Position numbers and translations under genes: made by a program. From Sitta carolinensis (lineage: Eukaryota > Chordata > Aves > Passeriformes > Sittidae): a DNA stretch of 64,000 nt. Below the pieces are notes generated by a model. That model was not told the DNA's origin and searched no databases. It was given only the letters and a program-made list of their open reading frames with translations. The stretch spans positions 1,998,501 through 2,062,500 of the forward strand of contig JAVUNC010000004.1 in the NCBI GenBank assembly GCA_032173965.1. Reading direction: 5' to 3'. Below are positions 47,488-58,410 of this stretch, in pieces. Every line of letters begins with the position of its first letter. Position 1 is the stretch's first letter.

Positions 47488-50318
47488 AGTCAGATTTATT
47501 TTTTTTTAAAATACAAAATCAGTGTAGGAAGATCCATCTATTTTGACTACGAGATGAGAACTCAGCCAGTGACTTTTGTGCTGTTCTGTTCTCTAGAGGA
47601 ACTTGCAGCAGTCTTGGTGCTGTAACTTTGGAATGTCTTCCAGGAGTTGTTTAAATTCTAGGACTGACCTCAGGCTTGGGAATTTGGCTGTGCTTTCAGT
47701 GGTAAGTCATGTTTCAGCAGGGGTTAAACTGGCTTAACAAATTGTCTCCTTGGGTGGATGGTGACAGAAATTTATATAAGAGATAAGTGTGCCAGTGCAT
47801 TATCAACTGGGTGGAAAGAATCATAAAGAACTAAGTAATAAATGAAGTTGAAAGTCTCCCTTTGTATAAGTCAGTGTTTTGGATAATATTCTTAGAACTA
47901 ACTAAAAAGATAAAAATTCATCCTCCCGTCTCCTATGCTTGGCAGCAGAATCGTTGGTCAGCAGGAATGTGCAGAACTTCGTGAAAAATTGTTTTTTTAG
48001 ATAATTGCCTGTTGCAGACTGTCTAGAGGAACTCACATTTTATTTTTGGCATATTGCATTGAGCAGTAGCTTTTACATTTTAGGCCTGATGTGTTGATTT
48101 ATATATCCTCCAATCCTCTGGTGGACATCCAATTTCCAAACCTGGATACCTCTCTTGAGTAACCAGAGTCAAAATTTTTAGATCTCAGACAGGAAAAGTA
48201 ACTTTCCAAGTCGGTACCTGTCCAGCTCAGAGAAAAACCATAAGGTGATGATGGGGAAGGTCTAAAAGCTTGCACAGGAAAGGCTTTCCACTCATTCCCA
48301 CCTGGTTTTGGGGTGCAGACCTTTGAACAGGCTTGGCTGTCCTTTTGATCAATAGCCATGCACTTGGAGAAGGTCTGGAACCTTACCTAAAAGTTCAGGA
48401 TCAAAGTGGAAGTCACGTTTGGATTAAGAATACTGGGCTTTTTCTTTCATTGCCCTTAAAACTGGAAGCTTATTAGTAGCAGCTCAGTGTTTTGTCACTG
48501 ATACACAGGAGATGCTGCACAGATTTTTTTGAATTTTACTTGTTAGCAGCCAGTGTTGCAGGGGGAAAATGCAGTTCCTTGATGGTAGAACCACGACTCT
48601 TGAATTATATTTGTGGGGGATGCTGCTGGCTCATCTTGGTACCCCAACAGCTGGAAATCAAGGGATGGAAGCATTCACACCAAAAAAAGATCTTGCACCT
48701 ATTTTTAATTGACAGTGTAACTTTGATTAATATTTGAATGACACGTGTGTAAATCTGGATTTGTCTCCAGCTGCTGCTTCTCTTGTTTTAGAGTGTGACT
48801 GAATGGGATGAGATTAATGGACTCTCCCTTTATTTGGGTTTAAAATAAAATGTGTACATAAAAATATATAAACCTATAAATACAACCCTCCCTTCAGGAG
48901 TTGAATGTCCAATATATAAAACCTCTTCCCAGCTCTTTGAAACAGGGGGTGAGGCATGGAGACAGAAAGATGTGTTTGGGAATGATGGAAGACAGGGCTG
49001 GAATAATTCCTCGGATGGATTCTGGTTATCTCCTTACACCACTGGGATGCAGCTTTGAGGAGTCAGCCTTGCTCTGAGAGGATCCATTTGAACCTCTGAG
49101 CTTCACGTGGCCCCTTGGGACAGGAGCAAGTGGATACCTTACAGTTCCTTGGCTGTAGGAAAAGGTGGAGAGCTCCTCTCAGGAAAGCAGCTCCCCAAAA
49201 ATGCTGCTGCAGAGAGGCTTTAGGGAACAAGCTGGATCGTGGCCAGGAAGCTTTTGGATTAGGAAGAGGTTGGAGGAGGTTACAGAGGTTTTTTTCTGTG
49301 GATTGCCATTCCAGCAGGTAACATAGGTTGAGATAAGAAGGGTTTGGACAAACCCTGATGTCAGCAGCTGACTGATGTTGCAGAGCAGCTCAATGCTTTG
49401 GAATATACAAAATAATCTGGATGTGGGGGATAAATTAATGGGGTTTAGATATTATTTTGGCCACTTTGCTGCTGCTTCCCCCAGCACCAGCCTGGACCAT
49501 GTGCTCAATTTAAGCTCAGATGTTTGGTTCATAAGCTAGCTGTAGTAGATAATGCATTTTCTGCTTGTTTCTGAAAGTGCAAAAACTCTGTGATCAATCA
49601 GCTTTGAGAATAAATGGATGACAGGTCTGCCTGTGTTGAGTACAGGTGATTTGTTCCTAATTCTTCCCATCCCTTTACCTTCTGACTGGCTCACAGTTAG
49701 CAGGTTTCCTGCAGACATTGTCTGCATCCACTTGCATTATATATGGAAAAAAGGAAAGTTTTCAGAGCAGTTAGCAAGGGAAAATGGAGAATGTAATGGC
49801 AGCCAGAACTGTAGCCTTTGCTGCCAGTGACAGCTATAATTATATATGGGGCACATACATTCTAGCAGATCCTTCCATTTAACCACCCTGGTTTAAGCTC
49901 AGACCAAATTTAGGATCTGAGCTTGGTGACCATGGCACTCACTAAATCTCTAATTCTATCTTCTGCCATTTACTGTCTTTCTCAAATGCTCAGTGAGACT
50001 TTTTTTCCTAGTTGTTCTGTGGAACAGCTTTGATTTTTCTCACTTTGTGGTTATTTTAAGGCTCAGAAAACAATAAGAATGTACTTTCTTTTTTTTTTTT
50101 TTTTCCTTCTTTCCTCTGTGCTTTTATGAAAGCAGAATCTGTGTAGATAAAGCACAGTTGATCTGTTAGGGATTACTGTTTCTCAGTTATTCTTTTGCTC
50201 TTGCATATCATGCCTTTATGTAGAAGAATATTTAAAGGTGCCGTGTAGAACAGTGAGATGAAAGATTCTTTGTGCATTGAAGAATTCTGGTGTCACAGGA
50301 GTCCACCTGTTCTCCCCT

Positions 50319-50321
<3 letters not shown>
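47488..50321 (+). other. HMBOX1: HMBOX1 intron 1, 47.5-50.3 kb
   Basis: AT-rich non-coding spacer with a T run at 50088-50104. A short stretch at about 49890-49925 resembles sequence downstream of the 51.9-kb CR1. Confidence 0.65.

Positions 50322-50364
<43 letters not shown>
50322..50364 (-). repeat. Uninterrupted T43 run (A43 on minus strand)
   Basis: Forty-three T bases in a row, the longest pure homopolymer in the window. On the minus strand it follows AAATAAACTTCAGTTTG, with an AATAAA hexamer about a dozen bases before the A run, as in a polyadenylated insert. Confidence 0.9.
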
Positions 50365-50464
50365 CAAACTGAAGTTTATTTAAAGTGATTTTTAGTGCTT
50401 AGAAAAGCTGCTGGCTTTTGACAGCCTTCAAGATTGAAAGGCTGTCCCCACAGGTGGTGGCAGC

Positions 50465-50635
50465 AGCACTGTGGCCTGGAATTCAGGGCACAGGAGTGGG
50501 AATCAGAAGATCCACGTTCTGTTCTCATCTTTATCTCAGCTGACCTTGAGCCAAGTAGCAGCAGCTCAGTTTTCTGTGGGGAATTTTACCTAGGCTCATG
50601 AGGACGTTGTTGTAAAGATTTGCTGCTCGCTTAGG
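50465..50635 (+). mobile_element. MIR/CORE-SINE-like relic, sense
   Basis: In order: AGTGGGAATCAGAAGATCC, TTCTGTTCTCATCTTTATCTCAG, GCTGACCTTGAGCCAAGTAG, CAGCTCAGTTTTCTGTGGGG, CTCATGAGGACGTTGTTGTA. This follows the MIR order (GGAGTCAGGAGACC, CTGTGTGACCTTGGGCAAGT, CCTCAGTTTCCTC, GGGTTGTTGTGAGGA). Old and diverged. Confidence 0.65.
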
Positions 50636-51447
50636 GAAGGAAAGATAAAGGATAAAAACTCCTTGTATCATCCTCCAGCAGCAGAGCTTGTGTCCAGTCT
50701 ACCAGCCACGAGAATAATTGGCAGTTTTCAGGAGGAGATGTTGCCAGCAGCCCATGGAAAACCCGGGGATGAGTGGGAGTTCTTGTCTGTGCAAAATTGT
50801 CTCAGAGGGGCTCACAGAGCCAGGCTGGTTTCTTTTGGTGTCTCCTACATGAATGAAATCGTGGTGATTCCAGTGGGAGTTGAGCAGGATCAGCCCAGAG
50901 ATCCATTGGATGTTGCTTTGTGTGTCACATCGTGGTCAGCATGGCACAATTAAAGCACCCATCCAGCTTGCAAAGCTCTTCTTCTGATTAAGCACCAGAG
51001 GAGTTTTCTTTTTGACCCTTTCAGGCCATCAGCTTAATTCCCAGAAGCTTCAGATTTAATTACCCAAATCATTACCACAGCATGCGTAGCTGCAGATTTT
51101 ATTAATGACCATAAAATTACTGAATCCTCTTTAAAATGAGCGTGGATTCCCAGCCAGAGGTTCCCTTCACACCTCAGCTCTAGTGCAGGTGAATGCCACA
51201 GGTTGGTGCAGCACCTTTCTGCCCTGATTTCCTCCAAATTTACTACTACTAGTAATAACCCTTCTGCAGTTCTGCCACCAAATCCAGGTGTTCTTGCCTC
51301 TCACATGGTAGCTGAGCTGAAGTTTTACAATTCTCAGGGCCTGTTAGACCTTTAGCAGCAGCCTGACCTTTACACCTCTCTGTTTCAAATTCCTTCCACT
51401 CACTCCGTTGCCTTTGTGCATATCCCTAAAATGTTCCTTAATCCATT

Positions 51448-51741
51448 TCAATTCCTTCTCCCTGCACAATACTTTATGACTTTGTAAATCAGCCTGAGTG
51501 GTACAAAATCAAATGCTTTCCTGAGATCCTGATAACTTATGTCCACTGTTTCACTCTTGTCTAACCTAACGATTTGGTCGTATAATAAAAAGGATTTCAG
51601 CAGATTTGTCAGGCATGACCTTCCTTTTATGAATCTGTACTGAATGTCCTCTACTAAATTATGCATTTCCAAATGTTCTGCAATTTTGGCTTTTATCAAC
51701 ACTTCCAATACATACCCACAGCTGAAGCTGGATTTCCTGTT
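51448..51741 (-). pseudogene. Decayed LINE reverse-transcriptase fragment
   Basis: The minus strand has an open frame of about 95 codons without a stop. It contains L-I-K-A-K-I-A-E-H-L-E-M-H-N-L, then R-F-I-K-G-R-S-C-L-T-N-L-L, then Y-Q-D-L-R-K-A-F-D. These are the reverse-transcriptase blocks of CR1/L2-group non-LTR elements (F-x-K-G-x-S-C-x-T-N-L and Y-L-D-F-x-K-A-F-D), including the motif A aspartate. A frame change follows; L-K-W-I-K continues in another frame near 51420-51447. The catalytic F-A-D-D block is absent, so it cannot be active. It is older than, and unlike in orientation to, the CR1 3' ends around it. Confidence 0.75.
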
Positions 51742-51861
51742 CGAGGATTCAGCAGAACTCTGTCACAGCCCAATGAAATTCATCAGTTTTTCAGAAGTCT
51801 CCGTCATACAACTTCAGCTTCTTGTCCTCGTCTTACTGAACGGTTCTTTCTGAGAGAGAGT

Positions 51862-52088
51862 AGGTTTAGAGTGGATATTAGGGAGGAATTCTTGGCTGTG
51901 AGGGTGGGCAGGCTCTGGCACAGGGTACCCAGAGAAGCTGTGGCTGCCTCTGGATCCCTGGAAGTGCCCAAGGCCAGGTTGGACACTGGGGCTTGGAGCA
52001 GCCTGGGATCGTGGAAGATGTCAGGGTAGGAATGAGGTGAGCTTTAAACCACCTTTCTATCCCAAACTATTCTGTGATTCTGTAATCC
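51862..52088 (+). mobile_element. CR1 3'-end fragment A, sense
   Basis: GGAATTCTTGGCTGTGAGGG, CCCAGAGAAGCTGTGGCTGC and GTGCCCAAGGCCAGGTTGGA end in ATTCTGTGATTCTGTAAT, two terminal octamers. The flank to about 52200 matches the flank of the 54.1-kb copy. Confidence 0.93.
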
Positions 52089-52210
52089 TTGACATTGGAA
52101 TCAGGATTTTGGTTTGTAGAGCTCTGACAGTCCTGTGTGCTCAGGAAATACGCAGGATTGGTGTCACTTATGGAATGAGGTGCTGAGTCTCAGCCCACTC
52201 ACAGGTGAGG
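52089..52210 (+). repeat. Flank repeat A (pairs with 54408-54560)
   Basis: CTTGACATTGGAATCAGGAT, GAGCTCTGACAGTCCTGTGT and GTGCTGAGTCTCAGCCCACT align in order with CTTGACTTTGGAATTAGTAT, TAGCTCTGAGAGTACTCTGT and AGTGCTGAGTCTCAGCCCAG downstream of the other CR1. It is not CR1 sequence. Confidence 0.7.
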
Positions 52211-52689
52211 GGGTTTAAGCTGATAGCTCAGCCTAAATTTGGACCTGAGCTTCCTAAATAATTTCAGTTGAGAAGGAAGGTCAGTTCACCTCTCTGTACA
52301 TCCGTTTATTTTCCTTGCCTGTTTCCTAAAGAGTATTTTCCATTGCAGACCTTGTGTTGTGCTTTTGGCTGAATATATACGTGTGAGGGGGGAAGGGAAA
52401 CTCCAAATCCTCTGAGTGTTTTTGCTTAAAGCCCTTATGTTGTGCTTATACCTACTTTGAATGTATACCTTGTCACTTGGGCTATGCTTCCAAATCTGGA
52501 TTTCTCTTGGAGGGATGTTCTGACCCACCTACTTTGCACTGCTGATATATTTAGCAAAGTTTTGCTGTAATAGTGCTGTGGTGCTGTCCCAAAGCTGTCA
52601 CCTGCTCTGCTGCCTCCCTCCTTCCCAGGCCCTTCCATGCGTCACAAGCCACCTGCCAGAGTTCCACACAGGACAAAGGAGTGGCTTGA

Positions 52690-52940
52690 AACTGAGACTA
52701 GGTTTAGATTCTGTGTTGGGGAGAAATCCTTCCCTGTAATGGTGGGCAGGCCCTGGCACAGATTCCCAGAGAAGCTGGGGCTGCCCCTGCATCCCTGAAG
52801 TGTCCAAGGCCAGGTTGGGCAGGGCTTGGAGCAACCTGGGAGAGTGAGGGTGTCCCTGCCTGTGATAAGGAGATGGAATGGGATGAGTTTTGAGGTCCCT
52901 CCCAACCCAAACCATCCTGTGAGTCCGTGATTCCTGGTCC
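52690..52940 (+). mobile_element. CR1 3'-end fragment, sense
   Basis: GGGCAGGCCCTGGCACAGAT, GAGAAGCTGGGGCTGCCCCT and GAGGTCCCTCCCAACCCAAA end with CCATCCTGTGAGTCCGTGAT. Confidence 0.92.
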
Positions 52941-53019
52941 CCAAGCTTGGCTCATGTAAAGCACAGGTGCTGCTCAGCCTGGTTAGATTGAGAGTGGCAC
53001 AGGAGGGTCCCTGCTGGAT

Positions 53020-53320
53020 CTGCATCTCCCTGACAGGAGGGTGCAGCCAGGTGGGGATCAGCCTCTTCTCCCAGGTAAAAACAGGCAGGACAAAAGAAAT
53101 TGCCTCGAGCTGTGCCAGGGGAGGTGTAGATTGGATATTAGGAACAATTTCTTAAACAGAAGGGTGGTCAGGCACTGGAAGGGGCTGCCAGGGAGGTTTG
53201 GAGTGCCCATCCCTGGAGGTGTCCAAGGAAAGCCTGGATGTGGCACTCTGGGCTGGGATCAGTCATAGGTGGGACTTGATGATCTTGGAGGTCTTTCCCA
53301 ACCTCAGTAATTCTGGGATC
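53020..53320 (+). mobile_element. CR1 fragment of a different subtype, sense, 80 bp after the previous copy
   Basis: TCCCTGACAGGAGGGTGCAG, CCAGGTGGGGATCAGCCTCT, GGGTGGTCAGGCACTGGAAG and GGACTTGATGATCTTGGAGG end in CTCAGTAATTCTGGGATCC. Two CR1 subtypes lie in tandem within 650 bp. Confidence 0.93.
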
Positions 53321-53583
53321 CCAATGCTGGAGCAGAACATCTGGGGATGGAGTGTTTGTTAAGACCACAGGGAATGAGCTCTTCTTTAGCCTGGACCCAA
53401 CTTTTAGAGCACGAGCATCACTAGAACCCTGCTTGGGTCTGTGTCTGCCCTGTATCTGCTGCTTTTGGAAGGAAAAAATTTGAGTTATGGAGATACTTAA
53501 CTTAAAATTACAGGAGATGCTCAGTGTAATGGATTGACTTTTCTTAAAAAAGCCCGGTTCTGCCTCCCTCCTCCAGTCTTCCT

Positions 53584-53721
53584 GTTAGATGTCATCCAAG
53601 ATGGATTCCAAGTGCAAAAAAAAAAAAAAAAGGAAAAGAAATAAAGCAAGTGAACCTGCAGCAAGTGAATCATTCCTACTAAATTTAAACCACTTATTAT
53701 GGAGAGGGAAAAAAAAAAAAG
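53584..53721 (+). repeat. A-rich tracts
   Basis: An A run (about 53616-53631) and a second (about 53710-53720) flank purine-rich sequence. No tail-and-hexamer arrangement was noted. Confidence 0.6.
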
Positions 53722-54109
53722 AGAGAACTCGGATTACAGGTTTAGCAAGCGTGAGCACATACTTCAGCGTGTATTGCTGGATTTGCAATTGCCAAACTAC
53801 TGATTTCTTGGAACTCTGCTATTAGCATTGTTAAGCAGTGTTCCAGACAGTCACTCCTATAAATCCTGTTAATATGTTAAGCAGGAGAAGGCCTTTGAAA
53901 GAATAATATTTAGCTGGCGAGTGATCTCCATTTGAGTGTGTGGTCTGGGCTGAGGTAGGGGAAGTGACTGTGCTTGCTCTTGGAATGTTTTGCTGGAGCA
54001 TCCAGTTGATGTTTGCTTGAATGTTACTGCCGTTTCTAGTAGGTGCTTGGGAATATTCTATTTATTTTTTTTGGGAAAAGTGTTAAATGGGGGATATGAA
54101 GGGGCCAAC

Positions 54110-54402
54110 AGAAAAATTGGAGAGGGTCTTTGGACAAGAACCTGAGGGCCAGGAGACAGGGAATGGCTTCCCAGTGCCAGAGGGCAGGGATGGATGGGAT
54201 ATTGAGAAGGAATTCTTGGCTGTGAGGGTGGTGAGAGCTAGGATGGAATTTTAGAGAAGCTGTGGCTGCCCCTGGATTTCTGGCAGTGTCCAAGGCCGGG
54301 CTGGACAGGGCTTGGAGCTGTGGTAGTGGAAGTGTCCCTGCCCATGACACTGGCTGAGCTTTAAGGTCCCTTCCAGAGCAAACCGTCCTGTGATTCCATG
54401 GT
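54110..54402 (+). mobile_element. CR1 fragment B, sense
   Basis: GACAGGGAATGGCTTCCCAG, GGGCAGGGATGGATGGGATA and GGAATTCTTGGCTGTGAGGG, then GAGCTTTAAGGTCCCTTCCA and CCTGTGATTCCATGG. It shares the AATTCTTGGCTGTGAGGG variant with copy A. Confidence 0.92.
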
Positions 54403-54407
54403 TGTCT

Positions 54408-54560
54408 AGCTCTTGACTTTGGAATTAGTATTTAGTTTCACGTAGCTCTGAGAGTACTCTGTGCTCGGATCAGGGTGCCTGCAGCTCCCACCTGCAGCTC
54501 AGCAGGATGGGTGTCACACATGGAACGAGTGCTGAGTCTCAGCCCAGTCACAGATCAGCG
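54408..54560 (+). repeat. Flank repeat B (pairs with 52089-52210)
   Basis: Colinear with flank A as described there, with an extra segment of roughly 25 bases (near 54471-54500) not seen in A. Confidence 0.7.
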
Positions 54561-57500
54561 CGTTCCAGCCCCCTGCCCTGGGCAGGGACAAGTCCTGGCT
54601 GTTCTGCACGACTCACTGGGTAGAAACAAGATGAAGTCTCTGCTGTAAAGTCCTCAGAGTACAGCTTTACCTCGGACTGAGAGCTCATCCTCTCCCTGGT
54701 GTCTGCTGCTCCGTGTTCCTCTCCAGGGGTGGGAACCCCTCAGGCTTGCTGGCAAAGCTGTGAAAAAGGAAACTTTGATCGGCCTCTTTGCTTGCCATGG
54801 ATAATTCCTGTAGGGGGGAAGCTGATCAAAGTCCAGGTCAGCCGGGAGGAAGAAGAGGGGAAGCAGAAAAGGACGGTGGAGCCACAGATCGATATTTTCA
54901 GCACAACAGGTTGACAAGGGCACGGGGTGGAGCGGGGCAAGGGGACGTGTTTGATCTGTGCTGCTGCGGTGGGGACACGTCTGCCACATCCCAACCCTGT
55001 TCCAGCATTCCTGGCAGATTCAGGATTCTCAGCTAACTCCTCGTGTTCTGAAGTGAACAACAGATGGGTGCCCTGTGACCTCCAGCAGTGAGCAGAGGGC
55101 ACACCCTGGTGACACTGCCCTGCTCCCAGCCTCCTTTCATGGCACAATTTTCATGTAGACTTTTTTTTTGGAGGTGAAAAAGAGCTGCTTTCCTATTTTA
55201 TTACAAGTAACTTAGAGCTCACAGCATTTTTCAGAACACCATTTTATATTTTGTAAAGTTCCTACCAAGTTTATTGTTTGTACAGCGTTTTATCACATTC
55301 CTTATTGGGAAAAAGTAATGATGATCTTAAATCCAAAACCTGTTTTAAAACAGATAATACTTAAATTTTATGCAGTGAATTTGCTATTGTCAAGTGGTAC
55401 CACTTTCCTCCTAATACTTTTTCTTGTGCAGCAGTGCAAAAATAAAGGATTGTGAGGCATGACTTGTTTTCTCTTGCTTATTCCTGGTACAAGTGATGGC
55501 AGAATAAATTCTGGTTTCTTTTTTGGGTCAGCAACTGGGTGTAGGTTCTTGAACTCAATTCACCTGAGTGTGCTTCCTGTATTGGGCATCTTCATTGGAT
55601 CCTGTAGTTGCAGTTCTCTCTGCCTGCCAAGGGTTTTACTTCCATGCAAATGCAAATTCCAGGCATGATGGACCACTCAGTGAAAAAATGCAGCTTTTGG
55701 AAGTGTTCCCTGATTTGGCACAGGAAAAGTTAAAATCAAGTCAAATAAAAAGGAAATCAAGTTTGATTCAATCAACACATTTCAAAGCTCTTGTCTTGCA
55801 ATTAATCTCCCTCTGTCGAGGACCCAATGCTGAGTGTGGTTTCTGGAATTCCACAAAGAGGGTTTGGGGCTGAGGTGTTCCCTGGAGAGTCATGGATGAA
55901 GGAATGTCCCTTCCTGTCCAGCTGGATGAACATTGATTTCTTGGAGCTGTTGTATCTCCTGCAGTGTCCCTTGTTGACCCTACCCTTTCCCAACCATGAC
56001 CTCAACAAAATCTGTGAGTTCCTGGGGGACTCCTGGATCCCCTTTGAGACAAGCAGTGGAGGTGGATTCATGGCATGCAGATGATGTGCTTGGCAATGGA
56101 GCACCTCATTTCTCTAGGCATGTCCAGGGCTCCTGTGTCCCTCACAGAAAATTGTCAAGGTAATTCAAATTAATAGGGATGGTTTATGGAAGGAGCCTCT
56201 AATTTATTGTATGTTTGACCCAGGCTTGGACTCAAGGACCTGGCAGTCTCCCATCCATCAGTTTTGCTGGGATGAAGGGGGGTGTGTGTGTTCCTCAGAG
56301 TGTACCTGGAGCCCTGCTGGTGTCATGGAGGGGCTTTAAATCTCAGTTCCACTCCAGGGCCTGCCTTGCCTCTTGCAGCTCTGCAGGAGTCAGGTGGCTC
56401 CTGATTCACTCTTCCTCCCCCATTTCAGTGGTCAGAGTGATCTGAGGTGACTGAGAGCCTGTTTGATCCCTAAGGAGATGGAGTTGTAGCACTCATTGGC
56501 TGTCCCTGCTAGTCAGGAGTTTGTGCCTCGCTGCCATTCTTCTGCTGCTGACATTCACATGTAATTTTAAATGGAAAAGCCAATTCAAGTCTGGTCTTTG
56601 ATTCCAGGCAAATTTTAACCATGATTGGAGGGGTCAACATGCAGCAGTCCAGGAGGTACATGAGTGTAGGTGGTTGGGATGTTAAGGCTGGAAGCTCATT
56701 TGTGAGCAATATCCAAAATCTGCTCAAATATGTCAGCAGAGGTGGCTTGGTGACAGCATTTCAAAGGACAAAGCAACACTAAATGACATCCTTTTACTGG
56801 GATTGCATGGCCTTTGATGGATCTCTGGGACTTCTGAGGTAGCTCAGGGTCCTTTCCAGTGAAATTCAGATGGTCATTTCTGCCTTTCTGGAAGCCTTGG
56901 AGTTTGGGAGACTTCATCATTTTGTGACCTCAGTTTTTCTGTAGTGGGATCTGTTGCCAGTCTGCCTCAAAATGGAGCCTGGCCTCTGCTCTAGGAAATT
57001 CCAGTAAATCTGGGCAAGGATTAATACAGGATTTGGGAGGGAGAAGAAGGGAGAAACAGTTTTGATTGTGATCCTTGGCTAATTGTCCTCAGCAAATGTG
57101 CTGCAGGGCATATTGTAGGAGAAGTCATTTATTTGCTTTTTTACATTTACCTGTAATAAATGATAAGCTGTGGCTTTATCATAAGATTGAGGTGTTTGTT
57201 TTCTAAAGAGGAGAGGCTTCTGCTGAAGATTTCCTCTCAGAGTTCAGGGAAAAAACTGGATCCCATAAAAAAATGGTAAACTTGTTAACTTGACAAGGAG
57301 CTGCTGCATTCCCTCACCATAATCCCAAAATATGGCCTGCTCCAGGGTTGTACTGTGAAAGGTTTGGTAAACAACACAGTCACAGTAAGAATGAAAACAG
57401 CAGTGACTGGAGGTGACTTCTGAGGATTTTTCTAAGGATTTTTGTGTTCATAAAAAGTGTGATTTTTTGCTTCTTTCCACTCACTGCAGGTTACTCGGAG

Positions 57501-58163
57501 AGAAAATGAAGTCTTAAATTTTGAAGGTACTCAGGACATGGTCCTGAACAACTGGCTTTGGAGGCCCTGCTTGGGCAGGGAGCTTGGATAAAAGGATTTC
57601 CACGTGGAACTGGATGCTGCACGTCACCAAGCCGTGGGGTGTGCTCAGGAGGTGGCAGTGCCTGGAGAAGGTTCCTAGCCTTGCTTCCCAGGGCACAAAT
57701 AAAACACCTCCTCGAGTCATATGGCAGAGCTTTTTTTAAATTTTTTTTTTTCCTAATACACCTATTTTGGGAAAATGGGCTAGAGAGTCCTAGATTAGCT
57801 CCAGTATTTTGGACACTAGTCCTACTTTTGTGCCTGTACCCAGATGAATTTAAGTTTTGATACAAACGCAGTACCTGGACTTTTAAAAGCACTGGGTAAA
57901 TAAGAGCCTGTCTGAACATCTCCCAGGAACAAAGGATTTGGAGCTGGCAGAGGAAGGCTGTGGTCTGGAATGTGAAGCCAGACACATTCAAAGTAGAAAT
58001 TAAGTACAAATTTGTAGTGGAGGGGTGATTAATCACCAGGATGAACTGGAGTTGATGGATCTTTGGTCTCTTGGTTTTGAGGCGGGATGTCCTGGGACAG
58101 AAGTTAAACCAGGTAGCAGCTTATTTTCACACTAGCCTTCATGGGGAGAAGCCAGTTGAATCC
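54561..58163 (+). other. HMBOX1: HMBOX1 intron 1, 54.6-58.2 kb
   Basis: Non-coding. A moderately GC-rich, CpG-bearing patch lies around 54770-54990, open on both strands without any recognisable protein. The rest is unremarkable. Confidence 0.65.
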
Positions 58164-58410
58164 AAAATCATTTAGGTTGGAAAAGACCTCCAAAATCATG
58201 CAGTTGGAATGAGTCCTACCTTTGACAGGTGCTTGTCACCCATCAAAGAGCATCGAGTGACACATCCAGTGTGACACATCCAGTGGAGGTGCCTCGGGCT
58301 CCTCCAGGGCTGGGCACTCCTCCACCTCCCTGGGCCCATTCCAATGTCCAACCACCCTTTCCACAAAGAAATTCCTCCTGAGGTGCAGCCTGAACCTCCC
58401 CACACACATT
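58164..58410 (-). mobile_element. Older CR1 fragment, antisense
   Basis: ATCATTTAGGTTGGAAAAGA, GACCTCCAAAATCATGCAGT, ACTCCTCCACCTCCCTGGGC, AACCACCCTTTCCACAAAGA and AATTCCTCCTGAGGTGCAGC are the inverted 3' end of a GGTTGGAAAAGACC-type CR1, related to the copy at 33.4 kb. TGACACATCCAGTG is tandemly duplicated at 58257-58285. Confidence 0.92.

Noticed and set aside
54740..55147. Open frames on both strands in a GC-rich patch
   Set aside because: No family resemblance; two-strand openness suggests composition, not coding.
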